A program made the position numbers and the translations under genes. From contig CAJTOV010000013.1 in the NCBI GenBank assembly GCA_910577765.1, forward strand, positions 1 to 43,364: a stretch of 43,364 bases of DNA, in the 5' to 3' direction. Source of the stretch: an uncultured Lachnospiraceae bacterium (GTDB lineage Bacteria > Bacillota > Clostridia > Lachnospirales > Lachnospiraceae). Positions 31,775 through 38,892 of this stretch are shown here, one piece after another. The notes under the pieces were generated by a model, which was not told where the DNA came from, did not search any database, and saw only the letters and a list, made by a program, of their open reading frames with translations. Each line of letters opens with the position of its first letter. Within the stretch, counting starts at the first letter, position 1.

Positions 31775-32676
31775 TGTACAGAGTTGTGATTATTGAGGAC
31801 GAGACTACCGTGCGGCGGGGAATTGTCCTGACCATTGACTGGTTTTCCCTGGGATGTATGATTGTGGGGGAGGCGGCCAACGGGGAGGAGGGCATGGAAC
31901 TGGTGCTGCGGCTTTCCCCGGATATTGTGGTGACGGACGTGAAAATGCCCAAAATGGACGGGGTGGAGATGATTACGAAGCTGCGGCAGGCCGGCTGCCG
32001 TTCCCGGTTCATCATTCTCACGGCCCACAGTGATTTTAAGTATGCACAGAGTGCGCTGCGGCTGGGGGTCAGTGATTATCTGTTAAAGCCTCTCAAGGAT
32101 GGAGACTTGGAGGAGGCAGTGGGGACGTTAGTCCGCACTGCCTCCGGCCCCGGGGCCGGGATGACCGCCGGGGCCGGGGTTGGGCCGGGGGCAGGGATGG
32201 CTGCCGGAGCCGGATTCGGGCCGGGGGGCGGGATGACTGCCGGAGCCGGGTTCGGGCCGGGGGGCAGGATGGCTGCCGGAGTGGTTTCCGGGCCGGGAGC
32301 GGATGCTTTTCCCATATATGGTTTTCAGACGGACCGGTCTGCCCAGAACAGCTACGTGGAGGGGGCTATCCGTTTCATCCGCCATCATTACCAGGAGGAT
32401 ATTTCCATCAGTACCGTTGCCCACGAGCTGGAGATCAGCGAGGGATACTTAAGCCGGATGTTCAAGAAGGAAACCAGCTATACCTTTACCAACTACCTGA
32501 TCTACTACCGGCTTCGGCTGGCCATGGAGCTTCTCATGGACTGCCGGGTGAAGGTCTACGAAGTGGCGGACCAGGTGGGCTACTCGGACACGGCTTATTT
32601 CAGCGCCCAGTTTAAAAAGATCGTGGGGCTGTCTCCGTCTGAGTACCAGAGCCGGTTTGGGACCGTGCCGGTGTGA
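31774..32676 (+). CDS. YesN-type response regulator (REC + AraC DNA-binding domain) with repeat linker
   Basis: A 300-residue regulator. The receiver domain (1-120) has IIEDETTVRRG, phospho-acceptor Asp55 in TDVKMPKMDG, and switch residues LTAHSDF and LLKPLKDGD. The C-terminal AraC domain (about 195-297) has DISISTVAHELEISEGYLSR and VYEVADQVGYSDTAYFSAQF. Between them is a 52-residue Gly/Ala/Met/Pro linker of four 12-residue repeats (GPGAGMTAGAG). Two ATGs overlap the kinase stop codon; the second (31774) is better spaced from ggag. Likely target: the paralogous importer operon at 38.9-43.0 kb. Confidence 0.9.
   Translation: MYRVVIIEDETTVRRGIVLTIDWFSLGCMIVGEAANGEEGMELVLRLSPDIVVTDVKMPKMDGVEMITKLRQAGCRSRFIILTAHSDFKYAQSALRLGVSDYLLKPLKDGDLEEAVGTLVRTASGPGAGMTAGAGVGPGAGMAAGAGFGPGGGMTAGAGFGPGGRMAAGVVSGPGADAFPIYGFQTDRSAQNSYVEGAIRFIRHHYQEDISISTVAHELEISEGYLSRMFKKETSYTFTNYLIYYRLRLAMELLMDCRVKVYEVADQVGYSDTAYFSAQFKKIVGLSPSEYQSRFGTVPV
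32146..32301 (+). repeat. 36-bp GC-rich minisatellite in the response regulator gene
   Basis: Units beginning ggccccggggccgggatgac at 32146, 32182, 32218 and 32254, then a partial unit. In frame, it encodes the linker between REC and AraC domains. Confidence 0.8.
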
Positions 32677-32680
32677 TGCC

Positions 32681-32817
32681 GTAACAGTTCAGATAGGTCT
32701 GCGCGTTTACCGCGCTGACCGTAAGAAAATGTAGCGGTCGCGGGCATACGGCCCATCGCGTTAGCGATTCTGAATGGCCGTATGCCGTAACAGTTCAAGG
32801 GGTATCTGAACTGTTAC
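32681..32817. repeat. Compound palindromic element ending in palindrome family A copy 4
   Basis: A half copy gtaacagttcagatagg opens the element at 32681. ggcatacggcc (about 32742) and ggccgtatgcc (about 32777) form an inverted pair around a small hairpin (tcgcgttagcga). A complete family A copy with perfect 11-bp arms (gtaacagttca / tgaactgttac) ends it at 32787-32817. It starts five bases after the response regulator stop codon and may terminate its mRNA. Confidence 0.65.
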
Positions 32818-32857
32818 CAACTGTTACCCAAAAACAGCCTTACATGCCAGCTTGATC

Positions 32858-32886
32858 TTGATTTTCCTTCCTGGATCGTATATAAT
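32858..32886 (+). promoter_or_regulatory. Promoter of the metal-chelate importer operon
   Basis: TTGATT (32858-32863), 17-bp spacer, TATAAT (32881-32886). It leaves a 170-nt leader before the ATG at 33063. Confidence 0.7.
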
Positions 32887-32892
32887 ACAATT

Positions 32893-33045
32893 CAAAACCA
32901 GCACGAAGCTGTCCATGGTGCAGAAGCACTGAATCTTTTTATCCTTTGCCGGCGCTGGCTGGCAGGAACCGGTAGTGACTTTTTAATTGTATGCTCAGAA
33001 AGCAGACATTTCCCCAGAAGAGGATTTGCCTGCTTTCTTTTTCTG
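32893..33045 (+). promoter_or_regulatory. Leader RNA with internal terminator: candidate riboswitch or attenuator of unknown class
   Basis: The leader carries small stems (gtgc-agaa-gcac; ccagc...gctgg; gccggc...) before an intrinsic terminator formed by agaaagcagac (32997-33007) and gcctgctttct (33028-33038) with a T-run at 33036-33042, 20 bases upstream of the first gene. A terminator between promoter and gene implies conditional readthrough. I recognise no known riboswitch consensus. Confidence 0.5.
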
Positions 33046-33062
33046 GAAAGGATATCCTCACA

Positions 33063-34316
33063 ATGAATTTAAAAACCTTTATGAAACCTTTAACCTGCTC
33101 CCTGGCCATTGTCCTGGCGGCGGGGCTCTGTGGCTGCGGAGCCGGGAGGGAGGCAGCCACCACGACTCTGGCCGGGGACACCTCCGCCAATGTATCCGGC
33201 GGTGTCTCTCCAGGCGCTGCCCCGGCTTCCGGCACCCAGTCTCCTGCTGCCGGCGATCCTTCTCCGGCCTCTGATGCCCCTGCCGGAGCAGATGCAGCTT
33301 CCTCCACCCGGACCGTCACCGACATGCTGGGCCGTCAGGTGGAGATTCCCACCGAGGTCCGTTCCGTTATCTGCAACGGCAACAATGCCCTGCGGATGGT
33401 TACCTACCTGCAGGCCACGGACCTGCTGGCCGGAGTGGAGGAGACGGACAAGGGCTTTGGGACTTCCACCCGCCGGGATTATGCCTACGCTTATTATGAC
33501 AGCTTCAAGGATCTGCCTATTATCGGCAAAGGAGGCGGTTCCGCCTACACGGCTTATCCGGAAGAGGTCTTAAAGGCTGCGCCGGACGTGATCCTTACCT
33601 GCTTTGTCCAGGAGGCGGCGGAACAGCTCCAGCAGGAAACCGGCATTCCGGTGGTCAGTATCCGCTGCCCCAGCGCCAACTTTATTGACGAAAACTGGCA
33701 GGATGCCCTGGAACTGACTGCGGATATTGTAGGCCGCCAGGAACGGTGCCGGGAGCTTCTGGACTATATCGGCGCCTGCAAGGAGGACTTATCCCAGCGG
33801 GCCTTAACTGTGGAGGATTCCCGGAAGCCGTCGGTGTACACGGGAGCCGTGACCTATTCCGGGGCCCATGGTTTTACCGGAACCTACGCCAATTTCGGCC
33901 CTTTCCTGGCCATCGGAGCCAAAAATGTGGCAGATGAAACCGGGGAAGCCTCCGGCTTTCAGGTGGACCTGGAGCAGGTTCTTGTGTGGGACCCGGATGT
34001 TATCTTCCTGGACCCGGGCAATATGAGTCTGGTCAATGAGGAATATGCTTCCGCACCGGATGTCTTCCAGGCCCTGACTGCGGTCCGGGAAGGGGAGGTT
34101 TACACCATGCCGGCCTTTAACAACTACTCCACCAATATTACCTACTGTCTCATGGATGCCTACTATGCAGGCAAGGTGCTGTATCCGGACCGGTTTGAAG
34201 ATATTGACATGGAGACCAAGGGCAATGAGATTCTGGAAATGTTTCTGGGCAGGGGATTTTTCCGGGAGATGGAGGCGGACGGGCTGTATTTTGGAAAATT
34301 GACGTTGGGAGAGTAA
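33063..34316 (+). CDS. Lipoprotein substrate-binding protein of a FecBCDE/BtuF-type importer
   Basis: A 417-residue class III binding protein (PF01497 family). The signal peptide ends in the lipobox-like LCGC; a Thr/Ala/Pro-rich linker of about 55 residues follows. The domain begins TVTDMLGRQVEIPTEVRSVI, then LAGVEETDKGFG, KAAPDVILTCFVQEAAEQL, VYTGAVTYSGAHGFTGTY and WDPDVIFLDPGN. Proteins of this family bind siderophores, haem, cobalamin or metal-oxyanion chelates; the substrate is not determined. It precedes a FecCD permease, an ATPase and an FmdE protein on the same strand with short gaps or overlaps. Start by position of aaagga and signal peptide. Confidence 0.88.
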   Translation: MNLKTFMKPLTCSLAIVLAAGLCGCGAGREAATTTLAGDTSANVSGGVSPGAAPASGTQSPAAGDPSPASDAPAGADAASSTRTVTDMLGRQVEIPTEVRSVICNGNNALRMVTYLQATDLLAGVEETDKGFGTSTRRDYAYAYYDSFKDLPIIGKGGGSAYTAYPEEVLKAAPDVILTCFVQEAAEQLQQETGIPVVSIRCPSANFIDENWQDALELTADIVGRQERCRELLDYIGACKEDLSQRALTVEDSRKPSVYTGAVTYSGAHGFTGTYANFGPFLAIGAKNVADETGEASGFQVDLEQVLVWDPDVIFLDPGNMSLVNEEYASAPDVFQALTAVREGEVYTMPAFNNYSTNITYCLMDAYYAGKVLYPDRFEDIDMETKGNEILEMFLGRGFFREMEADGLYFGKLTLGE

Positions 34317-34322
34317 GGGCCT

Positions 34323-35582
34323 ATGGGAGCGAATGTAAAATGCGAAAAACAGCCGGCTGCTTCCTGGTTCCGGGAATTGCTGCCGAAATACTTCTGCAAA
34401 GGGCGGCTCTGGGGAAGCGGCAGTCCGGCCCGGGACCGCTTCTGCCGGAAGGCCCCTGACCGCACCGGCAGTCCGGCCCGGGACCGCTTCTGCCGGAAGG
34501 CCCCTGACCGCACCGGCACCCTGGCCTGCCAGGACACCTACCGCCGGTTCGTTGCCCGCAAGTGGCTGGTGCTTCTCGGACTGGCAGTCCTGCTTTCCGT
34601 GTCCGTGGTTTTGTCCATTTCCGTGGGGTCCTCGGGGCTGTCCCTGGGGGAGATTCTGACTGCCCTGGCCGGGCCGGGGACCCGGCAGAGCCATGCCATT
34701 GTCTGGAATATCCGCATGCCCCGGATCGTCACCGGTGTGGTGGTTGGCTGCGGCCTGGCCCTGGCCGGATGCATTATGCAGAATGTGCTGCGCAATCCCC
34801 TGGCCTCCGCTTCCACCCTGGGGGTCTCCCAGGGAGCATCCTTTGGGGCGGCATTTGCCATCGTCTGCCTGGATGCCGGAGCCCAGGTCAATGCCGGCGC
34901 TTCGGCGGCTGCGGTGTCCATCACCAATCCTTACATGGTGACCCTGTGCGCCTTTGTGGGAGGATTTCTGACCACGGTGATCATCCTGGGGCTGTCCCGG
35001 ATTGCCCGGGTGGCCCCAGGCACCATGATTCTGGCAGGTGTGGCTTTAAGCTCCCTGTTCAGCGGAGGCACCACCCTGGTCCAGTATTTTGCAGACGATG
35101 TGAAGGTGGCTTCCGTGGTCTACTGGACCTTCGGGGACCTGGGCCGGGCAAGCTGGAAGGAGATCGGTCTCATGGCATGGATCACTGCCGGGGCCCTGGT
35201 GTATTTCCTGGGGAACCGGTGGAATTTTAATGCCATGGAAAGCGGGGCGGACACGGCCAGAAGCCTGGGGGTGCCGGTGGACAGGCTGGTGGTGGTCTCC
35301 ATGACCGTCTGTGCCCTGATGGCTGCGGTGGCCACGGCATTTGTGGGCTGCATCAGCTTCATCGGCCTGGTGGCGCCCCATATGGTACGGCGGTTTGTGG
35401 GCAATGACCACCGGTTCCTGATTCCGGCCTCCGCCCTGACCGGCGCGGTGATTCTGGTGCTGTCGGAGGTGGCATCCCGGAGGATCGTGGCCCCCGGCAT
35501 CCTTCCCATCGGGGCCCTGACCTCCTTTCTGGGGGCGCCCCTGTTCCTCTACATGATCTTTAAAAGGGGGAATCTGCGATGA
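34323..35582 (+). CDS. FecCD-type ABC permease with duplicated basic N-terminus
   Basis: A 419-residue permease with about ten helices. Family segments include IRMPRIVTGVVVGCGLALAG, MQNVLRNPLASASTLGVSQG, VRRFVGNDHRFLIPASALTG and the C-terminal SFLGAPLFLYMIFKR. FecCD proteins are about 330-350 residues; the excess is a cytoplasmic N-terminal tail of about 75 residues. The tail holds two identical copies of SPARDRFCRKAPDRTG (48-bp tandem repeat, 34419-34514). It forms the membrane channel for the substrate brought by the upstream lipoprotein. Start after aaggg, 6 bases beyond the binding-protein stop. The ATPase start overlaps its stop. Confidence 0.9.
   Translation: MGANVKCEKQPAASWFRELLPKYFCKGRLWGSGSPARDRFCRKAPDRTGSPARDRFCRKAPDRTGTLACQDTYRRFVARKWLVLLGLAVLLSVSVVLSISVGSSGLSLGEILTALAGPGTRQSHAIVWNIRMPRIVTGVVVGCGLALAGCIMQNVLRNPLASASTLGVSQGASFGAAFAIVCLDAGAQVNAGASAAAVSITNPYMVTLCAFVGGFLTTVIILGLSRIARVAPGTMILAGVALSSLFSGGTTLVQYFADDVKVASVVYWTFGDLGRASWKEIGLMAWITAGALVYFLGNRWNFNAMESGADTARSLGVPVDRLVVVSMTVCALMAAVATAFVGCISFIGLVAPHMVRRFVGNDHRFLIPASALTGAVILVLSEVASRRIVAPGILPIGALTSFLGAPLFLYMIFKRGNLR
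34419..34514 (+). repeat. 48-bp perfect tandem duplication in the permease gene
   Basis: Copies begin ggcagtccggcccgggaccg at 34419 and 34467 and appear identical over 48 bases. In frame, so the protein survives. Confidence 0.85.
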
Positions 35583-36328
35583 TCCAGGTGGAACATATTT
35601 CCTATTTCTATGGGAACCGCCAGGTGCTGCGGGACATTTCCTTTTCCGCCGGTCCCGGCGACTGTGTGGGGATTCTGGGCAACAACGGGGCAGGCAAGTC
35701 CACCCTGATCACCTGCCTGGCCCGCATCCGCGCTCCCCGCAGCGGCCTGGTGCGGATTGACGGCAGAAATGTCTATGCCATGGGCCGGCTGGAGGCGGCA
35801 AGAACCATTGCCTATGTGGCCCAGCACAATGAAATGAGCCAGACCACGGTCTATGACGCGGTGCTTCTTGGCCGGAAGCCCCACATGAAATGGGGCCTTA
35901 CCCGGGAGGATTACGCCCTGTGCGACCGGATGCTGGAACAGACCGGCATGGACAAATTCCGGCTCCGGTATATCCATGAGCTTAGCGGCGGCGAGGCCCA
36001 GAAGGTTATGCTGGCCAGGGCATTTGTCCAGGAGCCCAGGCTCCTTTTGCTGGATGAACCCACCAGCAGCCTGGACCCCAGAAACCAGTACGAGATGATG
36101 GGGCTGGTACGCCGGATGGCCCGGGAGCAGGGCATCACCGTGCTGGTGGTGATCCATGACCTGAACCTGGCCCTGCGCTGCTGCAACCGGTTCCTGCTGA
36201 TGCAGGACGGGCTGGTATACCGGTACGGGGATGAAAATGTGATCACGGAGGAATCCCTGGAGACGGTTTACGGGATTCCTGCTGCCCTGGTGACTCTGGG
36301 GGACCGGAAGGTTGCGGTGGTCGGATAG
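35579..36328 (+). CDS. ABC ATPase of the metal-chelate importer (FecE/BtuD type)
   Basis: A 249-residue ATPase with Walker A GILGNNGAGKSTL (about residues 34-46), Q-loop YVAQHNEM, signature ELSGGEAQKVMLARAF, Walker B LLLLDEPTSSLDP and switch His in VVIHDLNLAL. It powers the FecCD permease. The ATG overlaps the permease TGA (ATGA), so translation is coupled. The signature and the IHDLNLALRCCNRF segment are typical of the iron-siderophore/B12 subfamily. Confidence 0.93.
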   Translation: MIQVEHISYFYGNRQVLRDISFSAGPGDCVGILGNNGAGKSTLITCLARIRAPRSGLVRIDGRNVYAMGRLEAARTIAYVAQHNEMSQTTVYDAVLLGRKPHMKWGLTREDYALCDRMLEQTGMDKFRLRYIHELSGGEAQKVMLARAFVQEPRLLLLDEPTSSLDPRNQYEMMGLVRRMAREQGITVLVVIHDLNLALRCCNRFLLMQDGLVYRYGDENVITEESLETVYGIPAALVTLGDRKVAVVG

Positions 36329-36378
36329 GTGTCCGCTGCTTCCGGAAAGAAATCAGTTTAAAAGGAGGACGTTCAGAT

Positions 36379-36909
36379 ATGGACAAGAAATTACTTTGGG
36401 AAAAGGCGGCTGCCTTCCACGGCCATGAGTGCCCAGGCCTGACCATCGGCTACCGGGCATCCCTTTATGCCATCCGGCTGCTGGACCTGACCTTTTCCGA
36501 CGACGAGCAGGTGGTGTGCATTGCGGAAAATGACGCCTGCGGCTGTGACGCCATCCAGGCTATCTTAGGATGCAGCATCGGAAAGGGCAACCTGCTGTTC
36601 CATCTGCGGGGCAAGCAGGCATTTTCCTTTTACAACCGGACCACCGGCCGGTCCGTGCGCCTGGTGCTGCGGCCCAGACCCCAGGGCCTGTCCCGGGACC
36701 AGGCATTTGCCTATTACCATAGCTGCACGGACGAGGAAATGTTCCAGGTCAAGGAGGCCACCATCCCCCTGCCGGAGCGGGCGAAACTGTTTGACTCCTG
36801 CATCTGCGACTGCTGCGGCGAACAGACCGGCACAAAATGGATTCGCATGGACGGGGACAGGAAGCTGTGTCTGGACTGTTACGGACTTTATGACCGGTTC
36901 AATGTGTGA
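36379..36909 (+). CDS. FmdE-family metal/thiol protein
   Basis: A 176-residue protein with the FmdE motif FHGHECPGLTIGYR (residues 14-27), ENDACGCDAIQAILGCSIGK and a C-terminal zinc-ribbon-like CICDCCGEQ...CLDCYGLYD. FmdE was named from molybdenum formylmethanofuran dehydrogenase operons. In anaerobic bacteria such proteins often sit beside metal importers, and their role is undefined. It follows the importer ATPase gene by 50 bases with a strong aaaggagg site, so it belongs to the operon. The conserved His/Cys set suggests binding of a metal or cofactor intermediate. It ends with a strong terminator downstream. Confidence 0.88.
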   Translation: MDKKLLWEKAAAFHGHECPGLTIGYRASLYAIRLLDLTFSDDEQVVCIAENDACGCDAIQAILGCSIGKGNLLFHLRGKQAFSFYNRTTGRSVRLVLRPRPQGLSRDQAFAYYHSCTDEEMFQVKEATIPLPERAKLFDSCICDCCGEQTGTKWIRMDGDRKLCLDCYGLYDRFNV

Positions 36910-36950
36910 GAAAGCGCTGCCTGGGAACAAAGCGTGTTTACCGCTTATGA

Positions 36951-37000
36951 AAAAGGCTGCCGCAAAAAAAGGTGTTTAACCTTTCTGTGGCAGCCTTTTA
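36951..37000 (+). terminator. Terminator of the metal-chelate importer operon
   Basis: aaaaggctgccgca (36951-36964) and tgtggcagcctttt (36986-36999) form the stem, with an inner aaaggt/acctttc hairpin. Confidence 0.8.
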
Positions 37001-37081
37001 ACCAGGTGTCGTGCCTGCGGTGCCAGTCCTTCCGGCATGGGCATTTGACGAATACAGCAGGTTATTTGGCATTCCTTCTCT

Positions 37082-37219
37082 TTATTCCGTTAATTCTCTT
37101 CTTGGCTTTGGCTTATACTGTTCTTCCCCGGATTCAATATAAAGTACAAAATCATTGATCTCCTTCTCCGTCCATCCGGCAGCCCGTAAACCCAAAAGCA
37201 GCCTTGCAACTTCCGTCAT
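37082..37219 (-). CDS. Small conserved Lachnospiraceae-type protein (45 aa)
   Basis: A frame of 45 codons: MTEVARLLLGLRAAGWTEKE then INDFVLYIESGEEQYKPKPR and RELTE. The pattern LLxGLRxAGWxxxEINDFxxYIExG is one I associate with many short hypothetical proteins of this family of bacteria. A consensus promoter (37273-37301) precedes it, and caggg lies just upstream of the ATG. Function unknown. It is convergent with the importer operon. Confidence 0.6.
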   Translation of the reverse strand: MTEVARLLLGLRAAGWTEKEINDFVLYIESGEEQYKPKPRRELTE

Positions 37220-37272
37220 AATCCCTGCACCATCCTTTCTCTGCCTGTCCAGTTCTGCTTCCTGCTATAATT

Positions 37273-37301
37273 ATTATGCACCAAAAGAATGTAAGTTGCA
37301 A
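37273..37301 (-). promoter_or_regulatory. Promoter of the 45-aa gene
   Basis: Minus strand: TTGCAA (37296-37301), 17-bp spacer, CATAAT (37273-37278). Confidence 0.55.
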
Positions 37302-37348
37302 GAATTATTTGTCCTTGCCCTGTCACACTGTTACTATTCACGGGGGCA

Positions 37349-38800
37349 TCACACGCCTTCCGGCAGCCCCAGAAACCGCTGAAATATCCCGCAGGCTTCC
37401 CGGGCATCCTCCTGCCGGTCCATCTCACAGAAGATCCGCAGCAATGGCTCTGTGCCGGAAAATCTCGCGCTGACCCAGCCGCCATTCTGGAAATACACCT
37501 TGCAGCCATCCACCCAGGACACCTGCTCCACCTGCCAGGGAAGCCGTGGAAGCTGGTGTTCTTCCATGAGCACCTGGTATATCTGGTCCTTTTCCTGGGG
37601 ACTGAACCGGTAGGACCGTTCCTCCATGCGGATCTCCCCGTACCGGCCCCGGATATCCGCCATCAGCTCCGACAGTTTCCTGCCCGACACGGCAATCATC
37701 TCCACCAGCAGGGCTGCGGCATAGATGCCGTCCTTGCCGTGGATGTGGCCCTTCACTGTCAGACCCCCTGAGGACTCGCCGCCGATGATGGCTCCGGTCT
37801 CCTGCATCCGGGCGGAAATATACTTGAACCCCACAGGCACCTCATGGCACTTCTGTCCAAAGCTTTCCGCCACCCGGTCCAGTACATGGGTGGTGGAAAT
37901 ATTCCGCACCGCGTCTCCCCGCCAGCCCTTGTATTCCAGCAGGTAATAGTAGAGAGCCACCAGGATTTCGTTGGGATGCAGATAGCGTCCTTTGTCATCC
38001 ACCACCCCCAGCCGGTCTGCGTCCCCGTCGGTGGCAATGCCGATGTCGCAGTACCGGTCCAGCACATAATTCTGTAAGCCCCTAAGGGTCTGGGCCGTAG
38101 GCGCCGGCATTTTCCCGCCGAACAGCGTGTCATGCTGGGCATTGATGGTTTCAATGGTGCACCGGGCCATGGACAGAATGGTGTTAAGAGGCGTCAGCCC
38201 CACCCCGTACATAGGGTCCACGGCCACCCGCAGGTCCCCCCTGCGGATGGCCTGCATGTCAATGACCTGGATAATATTGTCCAGATAGTCATTGAGCGGA
38301 TGAATCTCCCGGACCATGCCCTGTTCCACGGATTTCTGATAAAAGGTGGTGGGCATTTTCCCCTTCTCCCGGTCATCGGGCTGGTAGCGGGTTTCTGCCA
38401 GCTCCATCCAACGCTCTATGTCCCGGGTCTGGCCCTCGTCCGCGTCCCGCCCTCCATAGGTAAAGACCTTCAGCCCGTTGTAAATAGCCGGGTTGTGGCT
38501 GGCCGTCACCATGAATCCGTAGTGAAGCCCCTGGCGCATAACATAATACATGATCAGGGGTGTAGGCGAACTGCGGTTCACAAACCAGACCCGGATGCCT
38601 TCCTTTGTAAAAATCTCGCAGGCCCAGATCACCGCCTCCTTGGACAGGAACCGCCGGTCATACCCGGCCACGATTCCCTCATCTGCCACCCCTTCCGCCT
38701 TCATTTTCATACAGAGGGCCAGGGCCAGCTTCTGGATGTTCTCCTTGGTAAATTCCTCGCCGATGACTGCCCGCCATCCGCCGGTGCCAAACTGTATCAT
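37349..38800 (-). CDS. Phosphohexomutase (phosphoglucomutase/phosphomannomutase family)
   Basis: A 483-residue alpha-D-phosphohexomutase with all four signature loops: FGTGGWRAVIGEEF at the N-terminus, phosphoserine loop VTASHNPAIYNG, Mg2+ loop ATDGDADRLG, sugar loop GGESSGG and phosphate loop RFSGTEPLLRI. It interconverts hexose 1- and 6-phosphates. The start MIQFGTGGWRA at 38800 has aaagg upstream; an ATG 11 codons earlier gives a less typical N-terminus. It lies 92 bases downstream of the AfuB-type permease gene on the same strand with only a short hairpin between, so it may share its transcript and process the imported sugar phosphate (inference). Confidence 0.9.
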   Translation of the reverse strand: MIQFGTGGWRAVIGEEFTKENIQKLALALCMKMKAEGVADEGIVAGYDRRFLSKEAVIWACEIFTKEGIRVWFVNRSSPTPLIMYYVMRQGLHYGFMVTASHNPAIYNGLKVFTYGGRDADEGQTRDIERWMELAETRYQPDDREKGKMPTTFYQKSVEQGMVREIHPLNDYLDNIIQVIDMQAIRRGDLRVAVDPMYGVGLTPLNTILSMARCTIETINAQHDTLFGGKMPAPTAQTLRGLQNYVLDRYCDIGIATDGDADRLGVVDDKGRYLHPNEILVALYYYLLEYKGWRGDAVRNISTTHVLDRVAESFGQKCHEVPVGFKYISARMQETGAIIGGESSGGLTVKGHIHGKDGIYAAALLVEMIAVSGRKLSELMADIRGRYGEIRMEERSYRFSPQEKDQIYQVLMEEHQLPRLPWQVEQVSWVDGCKVYFQNGGWVSARFSGTEPLLRIFCEMDRQEDAREACGIFQRFLGLPEGV

Positions 38801-38852
38801 ATCCTGTACCTTTTCCTTTTTTGTCACGCACATTACGATTTATGAAGAGCAT

Positions 38853-38881
38853 CTTCTTGTCCGGCGCAGCCGGACAGGAAG
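38853..38881. repeat. Dispersed palindrome family C, copy 2
   Basis: cttcttgtccggc - gca - gccggacaggaag, 13-bp arms with one mismatch. It lies between the permease and phosphohexomutase genes; no T-run follows, so it need not stop transcription. Confidence 0.55.
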
Positions 38882-38892
38882 TATTAGGTTTC

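Noticed and set aside
1805..32817. 31-bp palindromes as CRISPR repeats
   Set aside because: Copies are kilobases apart, in both orientations, with no spacer-like array and no cas genes in the window.
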